From assembly GCF_020283565.1 (NCBI RefSeq), contig NC_060060.1, forward strand, positions 7,564,001 through 7,628,000: 64,000 bases of DNA, in the 5' to 3' direction. Shown one piece after another: positions 53,485-64,000 of the stretch; positions within the stretch are counted from its first letter, which is position 1; each line of letters begins with the position of its first letter. This DNA comes from Trifolium pratense (Eukaryota > Streptophyta > Magnoliopsida > Fabales > Fabaceae). Made by a program: the position numbers and the translations under genes. The notes beneath the pieces were generated by a model, which had not been told where the DNA came from, did not search any database, and saw nothing but the letters and a program-made list of their open reading frames with translations.

Positions 53485-53868
53485 TGTTGAATTAGTAACA
53501 CAAACGATTTATTTGTTGAAGGTGATTCTGTAAACTAGGTGAGAAAATTTGGGAATTTAGGGTTTTGGGAAGAGAAGAAATGGGTCTTTCGAATTACATT
53601 AGTAGATTATATATTTTTGGTTTAGATGGGGGAGCATAATTAAAGGATGCAGAGCAAGTCTAAATAGAGAAAACGTATCGACAGTACGATCAACATCAAT
53701 GGTTCAGATTTATTAGGCTAAGCTATATCACGTCCGTCCAATATGGACCAAGAGCTGTGATTAAAATTCTTTCCCCAAATATGACTAACATCAGTGCAGC
53801 ATATCTTGCTGGTTTATTATAACCTTTTTTTTTTTTTACAAAAATTATAATTATTTTAAAATAAAAAA

Positions 53869-55075
53869 TTTGTTCGTAGTATAAAATTTGTTCGTAGGAC
53901 TAATGGCCTTATCTATTGATCCAACATATATCGGTGACTTTTAAATTTCAAACGAGTAATTACTTTAAATTTTAAAAAAATTTGTTCGTAGTAAGTTTAA
54001 ATTTCAATTAAGAACCGATAACCCTAATAGTGGACTTAGATGTATGATCTCGGTTTCGATTAAGGACTAATGGCCTTATCTATTGATCCAACATATATCG
54101 GTGACTTTTAAATTTCAAACGAGTAATTACTTTAAATTTTAAAAAAATTTGTTCGTAGTAAGTTTAAATTTCAATTAAGAACCGATAACCCTAATAGTGG
54201 ACTTAGATGTATGATCTCGGTTTCGATTAAGGACTAATGGCCTTATCTATTGATCCAACATATATCGGTGACTTTTAAATTTCAAACGAGTAATTACTTT
54301 AAATTTTAAAAAAATTTGTTCGTAGTAAGTTTAAATTTCAATTAAGAACCGATAACCCTAATAGTGGACTTAGATGTATGATCTCGGTTTCGATTAAGGA
54401 CTAATGGCCTTATCTATTGATCCAACATATATCGGTGACTTTTAAATTTCAAACGAGTAATTACTTTAAATTTTAAAAAAATTTGTTCGTAGTAAGTTTA
54501 AATTTCAATTAAGAACCGATAACCCTAATAGTGGACTTAGATGTATGATCTCGGTTTCGATTAAGGACTAATGGCCTTATCTATTGATCCAACATATATC
54601 GGTGACTTTTAAATTTCAAACGAGTAATTACTTTAAATTTTAAAAAAATTTGTTCGTAGTAAGTTTAAATTTCAATTAAGAACCGATAACCCTAATAGTG
54701 GACTTAGATGTATGATCTCGGTTTTGATTAAGGACTAATGGCCTTATCTATTGATTCAACATATATCGGTGACTTTTAAATTTCAAACGAGTAATTACTT
54801 TAAATTTTAAAAAAATTTGTTTGTAGTAAGTTTAAATTTCAATTAAGAACCGATAACCCTAATAGTGGACTTAGATGTATGATCTCGGTTTCGATTAAGG
54901 ACTAATGGCCTTATCTATTGATCCAACATATATCGGTGACTTTTAAATTTCAAACGAGTAATTACTTTAAATTTTAAAAAAATTTGTTCGTAGTAAGTTT
55001 AAATTTCAATTAAGAACCGATAACCGTAATAGTAGACTTAGATGTATGATCCCGGTTATTAAGGATTAATGGTTT
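53869..55075. repeat. Satellite array 2 (7 units, exactly 167 bp)
   Basis: GGCCTTATCTATTGAT recurs at 53905, 54072, 54239, 54406, 54573, 54740 and 54907, every 167 bp. Units are almost identical to each other and to the 49503-49839 units of array 1, in the same orientation. The last unit carries the CCCGGTT variant seen in array 1's final units. Confidence 0.95.
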
Positions 55076-55635
55076 TAAAAAATAAAACATCAACAAATAT
55101 TAATTTTAAGATTAATAGCTAAAAAACGAGTGATGTATCCAATGCAACAACTGCTAACGTGTTTACATCATCCAATGTTCCATGTCGATTCGTTTTAATC
55201 GGACGGTGATTATTTTAGGAAGTCAGAAAGTAAACTTGTTAATGTCAACCATTAGATGACAAACGATGTTGATCCTACGATCCAAAACATGTGTTGCATG
55301 ACACTGTAAATGTTTGTAGTCTCAAACCAATTAAACGATTCAAATTACAACTTGATACAGTGTTATTTCCCACTTTCCAGTACCAATTGTTTCGTCGCGC
55401 CTTACCAATAACACAACAATTAATTTTGCTAACCAACAATCATCATTACAAACCATTACATTTCTTCTCCCAAGAAAGATCATTAACCAAAAATCTTTTC
55501 TTCCTCTCACCAAGACTGAACCAGTCCCTTCATATATCCACTCTCTCACACGCCATTTTTCTTCTTTTTCCCTTCCTTCACCTTCAACTTTCGGCCGTCT
55601 TTCAAACTTCCTGCGACGATAATCAATCAAAAAAA

Positions 55636-56844
55636 ATGGTGGAAACTCTTGCCGATGTTCTTCGAAAGCCAGCAAGGGATTATTTTTTGACTGTTCATGT
55701 TGCAGGAGAGGTAAGTTTGATACTTTGATAGTATGTTTTGTTGATTTCGTTGTTGATTTTTTTGACTGTTCATGTCGCCAAATATGATTTTTAAAAAATC
55801 GCATGATGTTCAAACCATAGATTAGAAAACAGAGCATGTTATATGTTGTTCGTATTTATTTATTTTTATTTCGTTTTGAAACTGGATCTAGATCTTACAC
55901 TGATTTAGACAAGTTAGAGTAAAAAAATTTTAAAAAACAGAGCATATCTTTGTCCAAAAAACAGAGCATGTCACAAATCTTTGTCCAAAAAACAGAGCAT
56001 GTTATGTGTGATGTTAATTTTATTTGTTTCCGTTTGTAAATAAGTATGAATGTTTCACTGATTTAGAGTTGGGTTATTGTTACTCGCCAAATTGAGTCCT
56101 GTGTCTGTTTTCGTCAATTATGCTTAGTTTCGGTTTGTTTATTTTTTAGGTCCAGGGCGAGGTTGAACGAAGTTTTTACGAAAACTGCAAGGCTGAGTTG
56201 GGTCAATTTTGGTACCTGTTTGATTCCAAAGGTCTTCAACTCTGCGTAGAGTTCAACAATGATGATGATGTCCTTAGAATTACGGACGGTTGGATGACTA
56301 TACGAGAACATTACCAATTTCAAGGTCATCATCCAATTCTCTTCAAATATTTGGGGAACGATCAGTTCCAGATCATTCCCAAAGAGGACCCAATTACTCC
56401 TGATAAATTCCCTACTTGGCATACCCGATCACGAGCCCTCCGGAAAGCTGTTACCTTCGAAATTACTATGAAGGATGATCCAGAAATTGTTCCATATTTG
56501 GTTGGTATCTCAATCCAATTGTTTTTGTTAATGTTTAAATTGATTATCCGAATTTAAGACAAATTGATGCTTATCAAATTTTCTTTGATCTGTTGCAGAT
56601 ATTGCCAAACGATATGGGGGAGTATTTGTGTGACACGATGTTGGATGAGATCTACATTATTGGAACAATCAGAGAAAAGCATAAGTGTGAGCTAGAGTAT
56701 CAAATGGATCCGTTCGTGGTATCGATCTTTAGGGGATGGAGGGAAGTTGTTGCCATTAACGGATTTAAAGTTGGAGACCGCCTACTGTTCAACACATCTA
56801 GCATATATGATGACCATACCTTTTATGTGAGGAGCTTAAGTTGA
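55636..56844 (+). CDS. Protein with two B3-like domains
   Basis: Three exons (55636-55710, 56150-56500 and 56599-56844) join in frame to 223 residues. The first B3-like half spans ~20-110: FLTVHVAGE, SFYENCKAELGQF, then LRITDGWMTIREHYQFQGHH and ILFKYLGNDQFQII. The second spans ~130-223: LPNDMGEYLCDTM, then FRGWREVVAINGFKVGDRLL and HTFYVRSL. Two successive B3-like domains recall REM/VRN1-type proteins, but both are diverged and no DNA target can be assigned. Exon-intron borders are regular and nothing is broken. It starts ~560 bp after satellite array 2 and is followed by the 360-bp repeat array. Confidence 0.72.
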
Positions 56845-57030
56845 TTTCAAAGTTTGTAACCATTAGTATTTTGATTATATTTTGGAAAACTTGATGCTTG
56901 CCGCCGATGTTGTATGTATTTTGGCTCCCATGTATTTTAGTAGTTTGTTCGTAGTTTGTCATTATAATGACAATTAAAAACTTGTAAAAACAAGTTTTCT
57001 AATTTAATGATTACTATTTATAATTATTAA

Positions 57031-58620
57031 TTTTTTTTTATGATATTTGAGTTATGAATTACGAAGCACCGACAGTCCTCAAATTAGGCGTGTCCGTGTT
57101 AGACACGTGTCGGTGTCCTCGTCCGAAACCGACACCGACACTTATATAACTCAGTGTATAATCACATACGACCAATAGCCCAACATAAGGCCATAGGTTA
57201 GTATCTTATTTAAAAATAAAAATAAAAATTTAATATTCTTTTTATTTGAAAAAAATTAATTACGAAAAAAAAATGATTACTATTTATTATTAATTTAAAA
57301 AAAAACAAAGTAATACAGATATTTTAAAACTAAATTAAATAACGAATTCAAAATTTAATAATTTTTTTATAATTATTAATTTTTTTTTATGATATTTGAG
57401 TTATGAATTACGAAGCACCGACACTCCTCAAATTAGGCGTGTCCGTGTTAGACACGTGTCGGTGTCCTCGTCCGAAACCGACACCGACACTTATGAACTC
57501 ATACAAATATAACTCAGTGTATAATCACATACGACCAATAGCCCAACATAAGGCCATAGGTTAGTATCTTATTTAAAAATAAAAATAAAAATTTAATATT
57601 CTTTTTATTTGAAAAAAATTAATTACGAAAAAAAAAATGATTACTATTTATTATTAATTTAAAAAAAAACAAAGTAATACAGATATTTTAAAACTAAATT
57701 AAATAACGAATTCAAAATTTAATAATTTTTTTATAATTATTAATTTTTTTTTATGATATTTGAGTTATGAATTACGAAGCACCGACACTCCTCAAATTAG
57801 GCGTGTCCGTGTTAGACACGTGTCGGTGTCCTCGTCCGAAACCGACACCGACACTTATGAACTCATACAAATATAACTCAGTGTATAATCACATACGACC
57901 AATAGCCCAACATAAGGCCATAGGTTAGTATCTTATTTAAAAATAAAAATAAAAATTTAATATTCTTTTTATTTGAAAAAAATTAATTACGAAAAAAAAA
58001 TGATTACTATTTATTATTAATTTAAAAAAAAACAAAGTAATACAGATATTTTAAAACTAAATTAAATAACGAATTCAAAATTTAATAATTTTTTTATAAT
58101 TATTAATTTTTTTTATGATATTTGAGTTATGAATTACGAAGCACCGACACTCCTCAAATTAGGCGTGTCCGTGTTAGACACGTGTCGGTGTCCTCGTCCG
58201 AAACCGACACCGACACTTATGAACTCATACAAATATAACTCAGTGTATAATCACATACGACCAATAGCCCAACATAAGGCCATAGGTTAGTAACTTATTT
58301 AAAAATAAAAATAAAAATTTAATATTCTTTTTATTTGAAAAAAATTAATTACGAAAAAAAAAATGATTACTATTTATTATTAATTTAAAAAAAACAAGGA
58401 TTCATGTCGATATTTTAAAACTAAATTAAATAACGAATTCAAAATTTAATAATTTTTTTATAATTTTTTTTTTATGATATTTGAGTTATGAATTAGGAAG
58501 CACCGACACTCCTCAAATTAGGCGTGTCCGTGTTAGACACGTGTCGGTGTCCTCGTCCGAAACCGACACCGACACTTATGAACTCATACAAATATAAGGC
58601 CATAGGTTAGTATTCTTTTT
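57031..58620. repeat. Tandem array of a ~360-bp unit (about 5 copies)
   Basis: GAAGCACCGACA recurs at 57063, 57412, 57776, 58138 and, with one base changed before it, 58497, giving spacings of 349, 364, 362 and 359. Each unit contains the palindrome GACACGTGTC (CACGTG core), a CCGACACCGACAC tract and a long A/T-rich half. The first and last units are shortened. The unit head matches the MITE end at 52210, so the array probably grew from a transposon fragment. Confidence 0.93.
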
Positions 58621-58942
58621 ATTTGAAAAAAATCAATTACGAAATAAATCATGCTTACAATTTATTATTATGGACAACACATTAATTCATGTTGGTTAGC
58701 TTACATTGAGCACACAAAAACGTGATGCTTGGCCTTCTACTTACACACATTGCACTTGCTAATTATTACAACTAAAAAAGCCTATTGAAAAATAAAACCT
58801 AGGTAGCTACAACTTCCAATACGTATCAACCTCCCAAATTGTCCAACTCTTAACTTTACTCATGCATAATACTCTTTTGCTTTTCTGAACACAAAAACCG
58901 TCCAACTCTAAGCAAACTTCATCATCCAGCAAACAAAACACA

Positions 58943-61603
58943 ATGATAAACACTGATCCACCAAGTCCAAGCACAAAACGCGCCATGCCTGAAAGAAAAT
59001 CAAAAACCAGTAAGAGAGGAAAAGAAGCTACAAACACTACTTCAAACACTACCACAAACACTACAACTCTAAAGACAAAAACTCAGAACACTAAGACTGA
59101 GAAGACTGAAACTCAGCAGCATTCTGAGACTACAAAAAAGAAATTCAAAGCTGAGATTGTTTACATATCATCCAGGTATTGACTCATTTCTTATTGTAAA
59201 CACGCATGAAATATATATGATGTGTGTTTGTGTCTGAATCTAATATTTATATGATGTGTGTTTGTGACTGAAACTTATATGAGGTGTGTTTGTGTGTCTG
59301 AATCTAATATTTGATTCATAACCAATCAGATTTGTAGTACCTTATATGTTGTGTGTTTGTGTCTGAATCTAATTTTTTAATCTAATAATTGATTCATAAG
59401 CAGTCTGTGTGTGTGTGTGTCTGAATCTATGATGATTCTAAACAAATTTATACGAAAAGTACCATCAACATTCATAAAGAAACAGTCTTTGGATTTGTAT
59501 GTGTATGTGTGTGTTTGAATCTATCATGATTTTCAACAAAAATATAATAAAGTTTACTGTTTTATTTAATAATTTATATTTCAGCTACTACATATGACTT
59601 AATGGTTGTATATACCAGTAGGTAATTTTAATTTATTTTGTTAAATGGTTTGAACAGTCACCACACTACCACCCAAGGGTGGAATGACCAGGAAGATTCA
59701 AAAGATTGTGACTCAACAGCATCAACCCCTGTAAAACCAAAAGCAAAGGAGAAAAAAAAACAATACCCTGCCACAGAAACAAAAGCAGCCAACAAAAAAA
59801 TCTGTCACAATTTGGGATCAACATCGGCACCTTCGAGATTGAAGGATATCAAGGAGTGGACTGCATTGCTTGAAGCTAGGCAATATAAGAAGATTAACAA
59901 AATTCTGTTCTGTCAGCCAGAAGAGGAGGATGACAATGATTTCCACATTAACTACCATCCATCGACACCGATGGGATATGAATTTTTCGACACCGGAGTC
60001 CCTATTCCTGAGGTAAGTTATTTAATCGTCTTATATTTAAACCTAATACAACACTTTCATTTAGTACTAATAAAAATATTTATTCCACGTTTGTTTTATT
60101 ACAGTGGATGCCTGTCACATTTAGGCCATCCCCAAAAATGAATCTGAATGATATTTGCGCTTACACTATTGCATACGCCTTTATGGGCGATGATGAGCAG
60201 AAACATGGGTATGTGTTTTTAATATATCTTGCTAAACCTAACTGTAAATTTATTTAGCCCATTTAATTTGAATACATCTAACAATTCATACATCTACCTG
60301 TTGCAGTGGCGAGGTTCTGATTAAATCTACATCAGGTGTTCATGGGGACAGGAAAGCAATTAAGTCGTTGATGCCTAGGTGTAATGTGGACCAAGAGGTT
60401 ATATTTTGACCTAACATTGTAATTATTTGGCTATGACAGATGAAAGTGAACTAAAATTTGACATAACGTTGTTTTCATTTGGCTATATAGGTTATCAACT
60501 TGGTTGTTGCACGAAACAATTGGCTGGTTGAATCGTTAGGGAAAATGAAATCTGTTTGGTATTTGCCTACATATTTTGCGGTAATTACCTAACTAACATT
60601 GATTTATTTTACATTTACATTTACATTAGTTGAGTAATAACCACTGACTTAAACTACATTACTTTTTAAGCAATATGCTCTGGATGACAAATACACAGCT
60701 GACTATATCCGGAAAATATATCAGGATAAGTTCATGCCAACAAACTCTGTGGTTTCAAAGGTGAGTTTTCTATAAATTCTGCTTAGTGTGTGATTTAAAC
60801 CTGAAAATCAGTTCATGCCACTAAAAATGATTTCTATAACTACAGATTTTTATTCCTATGAATGATGGGGGTGCACATTGGTTTTTGGTGGTTGTTGAGT
60901 TTACTGAAAGAAAAGTTTATTGGTTGGACTCTTTACCTTCAGATGAAAGATATCATCCTAGGAGTCATTCAATTATTAGATTGGTATGCATGTGATCTAT
61001 AGTTTGTTTTACATTCAAATTTATTGTTCGATTTTTTAATTCAAATTTTATATTTACTTTATATTTACTATTGTGGCAGATTGTCAAGCTTGAGGAAATC
61101 CTGCTTCTTCCTTGTTTTGTTGATGTTGCTAATCTAATTGGTCATGATAACCTAATCACAAACTTCACTAGGATTGAACCTACGTGTCTCCCGCATCAGC
61201 GACCTGGATCGTAAGTATTGTTAACCCCTATCTCTATTAATGATTTTACTTAAACTACATATTAGTGTCGTACTAATGCAATTTTATGAATAATCATAGG
61301 AATGATTGTGGAGTGTGGGTTGCTAAATGGATGATTGAATGTCCATACAATAGTAACTATGGAGGCATAACTGTAAGTTGAATTAATGTCATGGTTTTTT
61401 GTAAAACATTTTTCAATCTAAGCAAATTTCTAATTCATCCACTGTTTTTTCATGATATGTAGGTTAACACTGCCACAAGGATGAAGCTTGCTTTATATCT
61501 CTGTCATTCATCTAATAATATGTTGTTACAATCACTATTGGCAAATGCTGCAAAGTATTGGGATGATATGCACAAGAAAAGGAAGGCTTTGGTTGATATC
61601 TGA
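58943..61603 (+). CDS. Ulp1-type (C48) cysteine protease-like protein
   Basis: Ten exons join in frame: 58943-59175, 59658-60012, 60105-60208, 60307-60397, 60491-60580, 60671-60760, 60846-60983, 61080-61210, 61300-61372 and 61463-61603, giving 481 residues. Residues 1-160 are Thr/Lys-rich and low in complexity. The C48 peptidase domain (~205-440) has the complete catalytic set: His332 in GGAHWFLVV, Asp349 in VYWLDS, and Cys414 in NDCGVWVAKW, with a preceding Gln in PHQRPGS. Ulp1/SENP proteases cleave SUMO from targets; divergent plant ULP-like genes are often carried by Mutator-like elements (Kaonashi type). Substrate specificity cannot be judged here. Intron 1 contains a GT-rich minisatellite (59215-59520). 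Confidence 0.85.
59215..59520. repeat. GTGTGTTTGTGTCTGAATCT minisatellite in intron 1 of the Ulp1-like gene
   Basis: About six imperfect copies of a phrase ATGTGTGTTTGTGTCTGAAT with variable spacing lie between exons 1 and 2. Confidence 0.7.
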
Positions 61604-64000
61604 AGTTTCAAGTTTGGTTCTTAGACTATGGGATGGGTGCTTGAAGATTGAATTTTTATTTTGGATATTTTGGTTTATTTTCTCTGTTTTGATTTTTGGT
61701 ACTGTTGATTGTTAACCAGTGGGTTGTATTTTGCACAATATGGTCTTATATTTTGGATATGCTGTTTTATTCGGTTTGAAGTTTTATTTTGGATATTCTG
61801 TTGAATTTAGTTGACAATGTTCTATTCTGGTGGATATTTTGGAGATTGTGGTTTATTCGGTTTTAAGATTTATTATATGTTTGTCTTAAGCTGTAGGTAT
61901 CTCATGCTATTATCCAATTTCATGCTATGTTTTTGACTTAAATACATGAGATAACTATTTGATTTATTTGTTTGTTTCATACAATTTTCAAAACATTATA
62001 TATATATATGTTGGGAACATACCTCTTAGTTCTATGTCTTTGTAAAATTGATATGAATCACCTTTCCGTCTTAACATTTTTGACTTCAAGTCTAATCACC
62101 ATGTTGCATGCATATTCATGTAACCTGTTTCAAATTGCAATAAAACATAAGTTGCTGTAATTATCACCTAATAAACATACATTTGGCATTGTAACAAAAG
62201 TTGGTATTGGAAATAGACATTTTTCATGTATTTAATCAAAACTATTTAAAAATTGGATAATCAATATCAAAAATGTTATTGTCCAAAATTACACAACATT
62301 GTTCTGTAAAAGTTGGATCATCTTCGTTAAAGTTACCAAAACTTATTAAAGTTACACCTTTCTCATGATAACTTACAAAACTTATACATCTTTCACATCA
62401 GGTACATTCAACAACCTTTAATGGGACTTGTGTGATCAGTTAATGTACATTGAACAGATTAAAAAAGTTGCATGTTTCTCATTACATGACATAAATAATA
62501 GCTTATGAATAGTTAGGTAACTTAAGCTTGGAGCAACCTTTAAAAGTTAATTGGAATTGTTTAAAAAGTTTCATCTTTCTCATTACATTGCATAAATCAT
62601 AGCTTATCAAAAATTAAGTAACATTGAATAGCCTCCAAAAGATAATGTACCATGTTTTACTCAAGTAAAAAAGATTACAATATTCAATTTGAAAATTGTT
62701 ACTGTACTACAGCTTAATTTGGTATATATTATTCAACTACAACACTGAGCATTAGCTAAAATATAGCAATGACTTCATATCATTAACTAGTGCTTATTCA
62801 ACTCAAATACATATCACTAACTATAAACTTAACATTACAAAACTTGATTTGTTTACCCTTCAAGCCCTTCTACATTGTCTGTTTTCCAGTTCAAACCTCG
62901 TAAACACAGGATTCCTTAATTGGGATCAGAGTGGAATATTGCCATCCATTATTTATCTGCATGATATGTGAACAATAACTGATCAAATAATTCAGAATAG
63001 CACACTAATATCACATTCAAATTAACATAAGCACACTAATTAAGTGTGAATAATATCACAGTCCAATTTCAACCCTAATCGCCAGCTCAAATGACATCAA
63101 ATTCAGAATTTTAAGATTTTGATAACACAGTATTCCTCAATTGGGATCAGAGTGAATAGATTGTCATCCATTACTTAACTGCAGTATATATGAACAATAA
63201 TTGATGCAATAAGTCAGGAAATACCACACTAATATCACAGTCAAATTCACAATACCATACTTATTTTTCCTATGAATAATATCATAGTCTAATTTCACAA
63301 TTAAAATGGCTTACAAATCGTAATCCCCAATTCAAATGAAACCATAATTCCCAACCCATAAATAACAGTATCAGCATATATACATTCAAAAATCAAATGA
63401 ATTCAAATAAAATTGACAAACAGAATTTAACAATTTGATAAATACAAAACCAAATCCCCAATTCCAAACTTTATGGTTGAGAATTGAAATCAACTACAAT
63501 ATATATAACGACCCTAATCCCCAAATGGATGGTTTATGCAGTAAGAATTCAAAGCAACTTCAATTAAAAATGCAACCCTAATCCCCAATTCGATCGATAC
63601 AGGGTAACAATTTGAATCAACTTCAATTAACGATGTAAACCCTAAATTGATAATTTCAGAGGCTAAAATATACGAACAATTACCTGTGAAGTACACTACG
63701 ATGCTTGGAACCATAGAACAATCTTGCACTGAAAATAGTTGTTGGGTGAAGACAGATACGAATTACGCTTTAGTTTTTGGCGAATTACAAACGACCAGGA
63801 ACCCAGATACGACATTGGGTGAGAAGTCGATAATGCTTTAGTTGGATATCAATGAAATAAAACGAATAAGACAAAGTCTGAGAGAGGCCAGAATAAAACG
63901 ATGGATGACGAAGAAAAAGAAAGGAATGAACAATCGAAGAAGGAGAAGGACGAAGAAGGATGAACAATCGAAGAAGGAGAAGGACGAAGAAGGATGAACA
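61604..64000. other. 3' flank and gene-free end of window
   Basis: No gene is supported. The region contains the 3' untranslated region of the Ulp1-like gene, a ~220-bp tandem duplication (62901-63330), repeated ACCCTAATCCCCAATT phrases (63060-63600) and a purine-rich 36-bp tandem repeat from about 63924 to the edge. A minus-strand promoter or first exon from a gene beyond the left part is possible around 63500-63960 but no domain is seen. Confidence 0.45.
62901..63330. repeat. Tandem duplication, unit ~220 bp
   Basis: The segment starting AACACAGGATTCCTTAATTG at 62902 is repeated, imperfectly, from about 63123 (AACACAGTATTCCTCAATTG). The following GGATCAGAGTG, ATCCATTA and CACACTAATATCACA blocks occur in the same order. 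Confidence 0.75.

Noticed and set aside
55340..55837. 165-codon minus-strand frame
   Set aside because: Antisense of the 5' leader, first exon and part of intron 1 of the two-B3 gene; no domain and no supporting structure.

Overview
This window looks like nuclear DNA of a dicot plant, most probably a legume. Genes are split by many AT-rich introns with GT..AG borders, intergenic DNA is very AT-rich, and it is packed with Mutator-type, hAT-type, Stowaway-type, Copia and SINE-like repeats. The legume assignment is inference from repeat style and gene composition; no species call can be made from the sequence alone.

Layout. (1) 0-3 kb: non-autonomous DNA transposons and a Copia LTR remnant, with a hAT element nested in the LTR. 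(2) 3.1-5.9 kb (+): an intact seven-exon cysteine-rich receptor-like kinase whose kinase has HCD instead of HRD. (3) 8.7-24.0 kb (-): a full 32-exon ubiquitin-specific protease of the UBP12/UBP13 type (MATH + USP, reconstructed at 1,119 residues). Its 3.4-kb intron 19 holds a decayed Copia retrotransposon and other repeats. (4) 24-36.5 kb: gene-poor transposon land, with two Mutator-like elements flanked by perfect 9-bp target duplications (one with an empty-site paralogue about 2 kb away), an unidentified broken coding fragment and nested inverted-repeat elements. (5) 36.6-40.5 kb (+): a zinc-knuckle (CCHC) protein gene with a tandemly duplicated exon and a 23-residue C-terminal repeat. (6) 41.5-43.2 kb: a terminal-inverted-repeat element with a cluster of six near-identical hairpins. 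(7) 45.8-61.6 kb: a block of five intact-looking genes: a FAR1/MULE-transposase-like protein, a B3-like protein, a GRF zinc-finger protein on the opposite strand, a second B3-like protein and a Ulp1/C48 cysteine protease. They are interspersed with two arrays of the same 167-bp satellite and one array of a ~360-bp repeat. (8) 61.6-64 kb: no confident gene; a ~220-bp tandem duplication and a purine-rich repeat at the edge.

How the genes relate. The kinase (surface receptor), UBP12-like protease (deubiquitination) and zinc-knuckle protein (probable RNA-binding) look like independent host genes. The 45.8-61.6 kb block is different. MULE transposase-like, Ulp1-like, GRF and B3-like proteins belong to families that are transposon-derived, transposon-carried or lineage-expanded in plants, and here they sit together between satellite arrays. 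A large composite mobile element or a domesticated transposon cluster is possible, but no terminal inverted repeats enclosing the block were found inside the window, so this remains a hypothesis.
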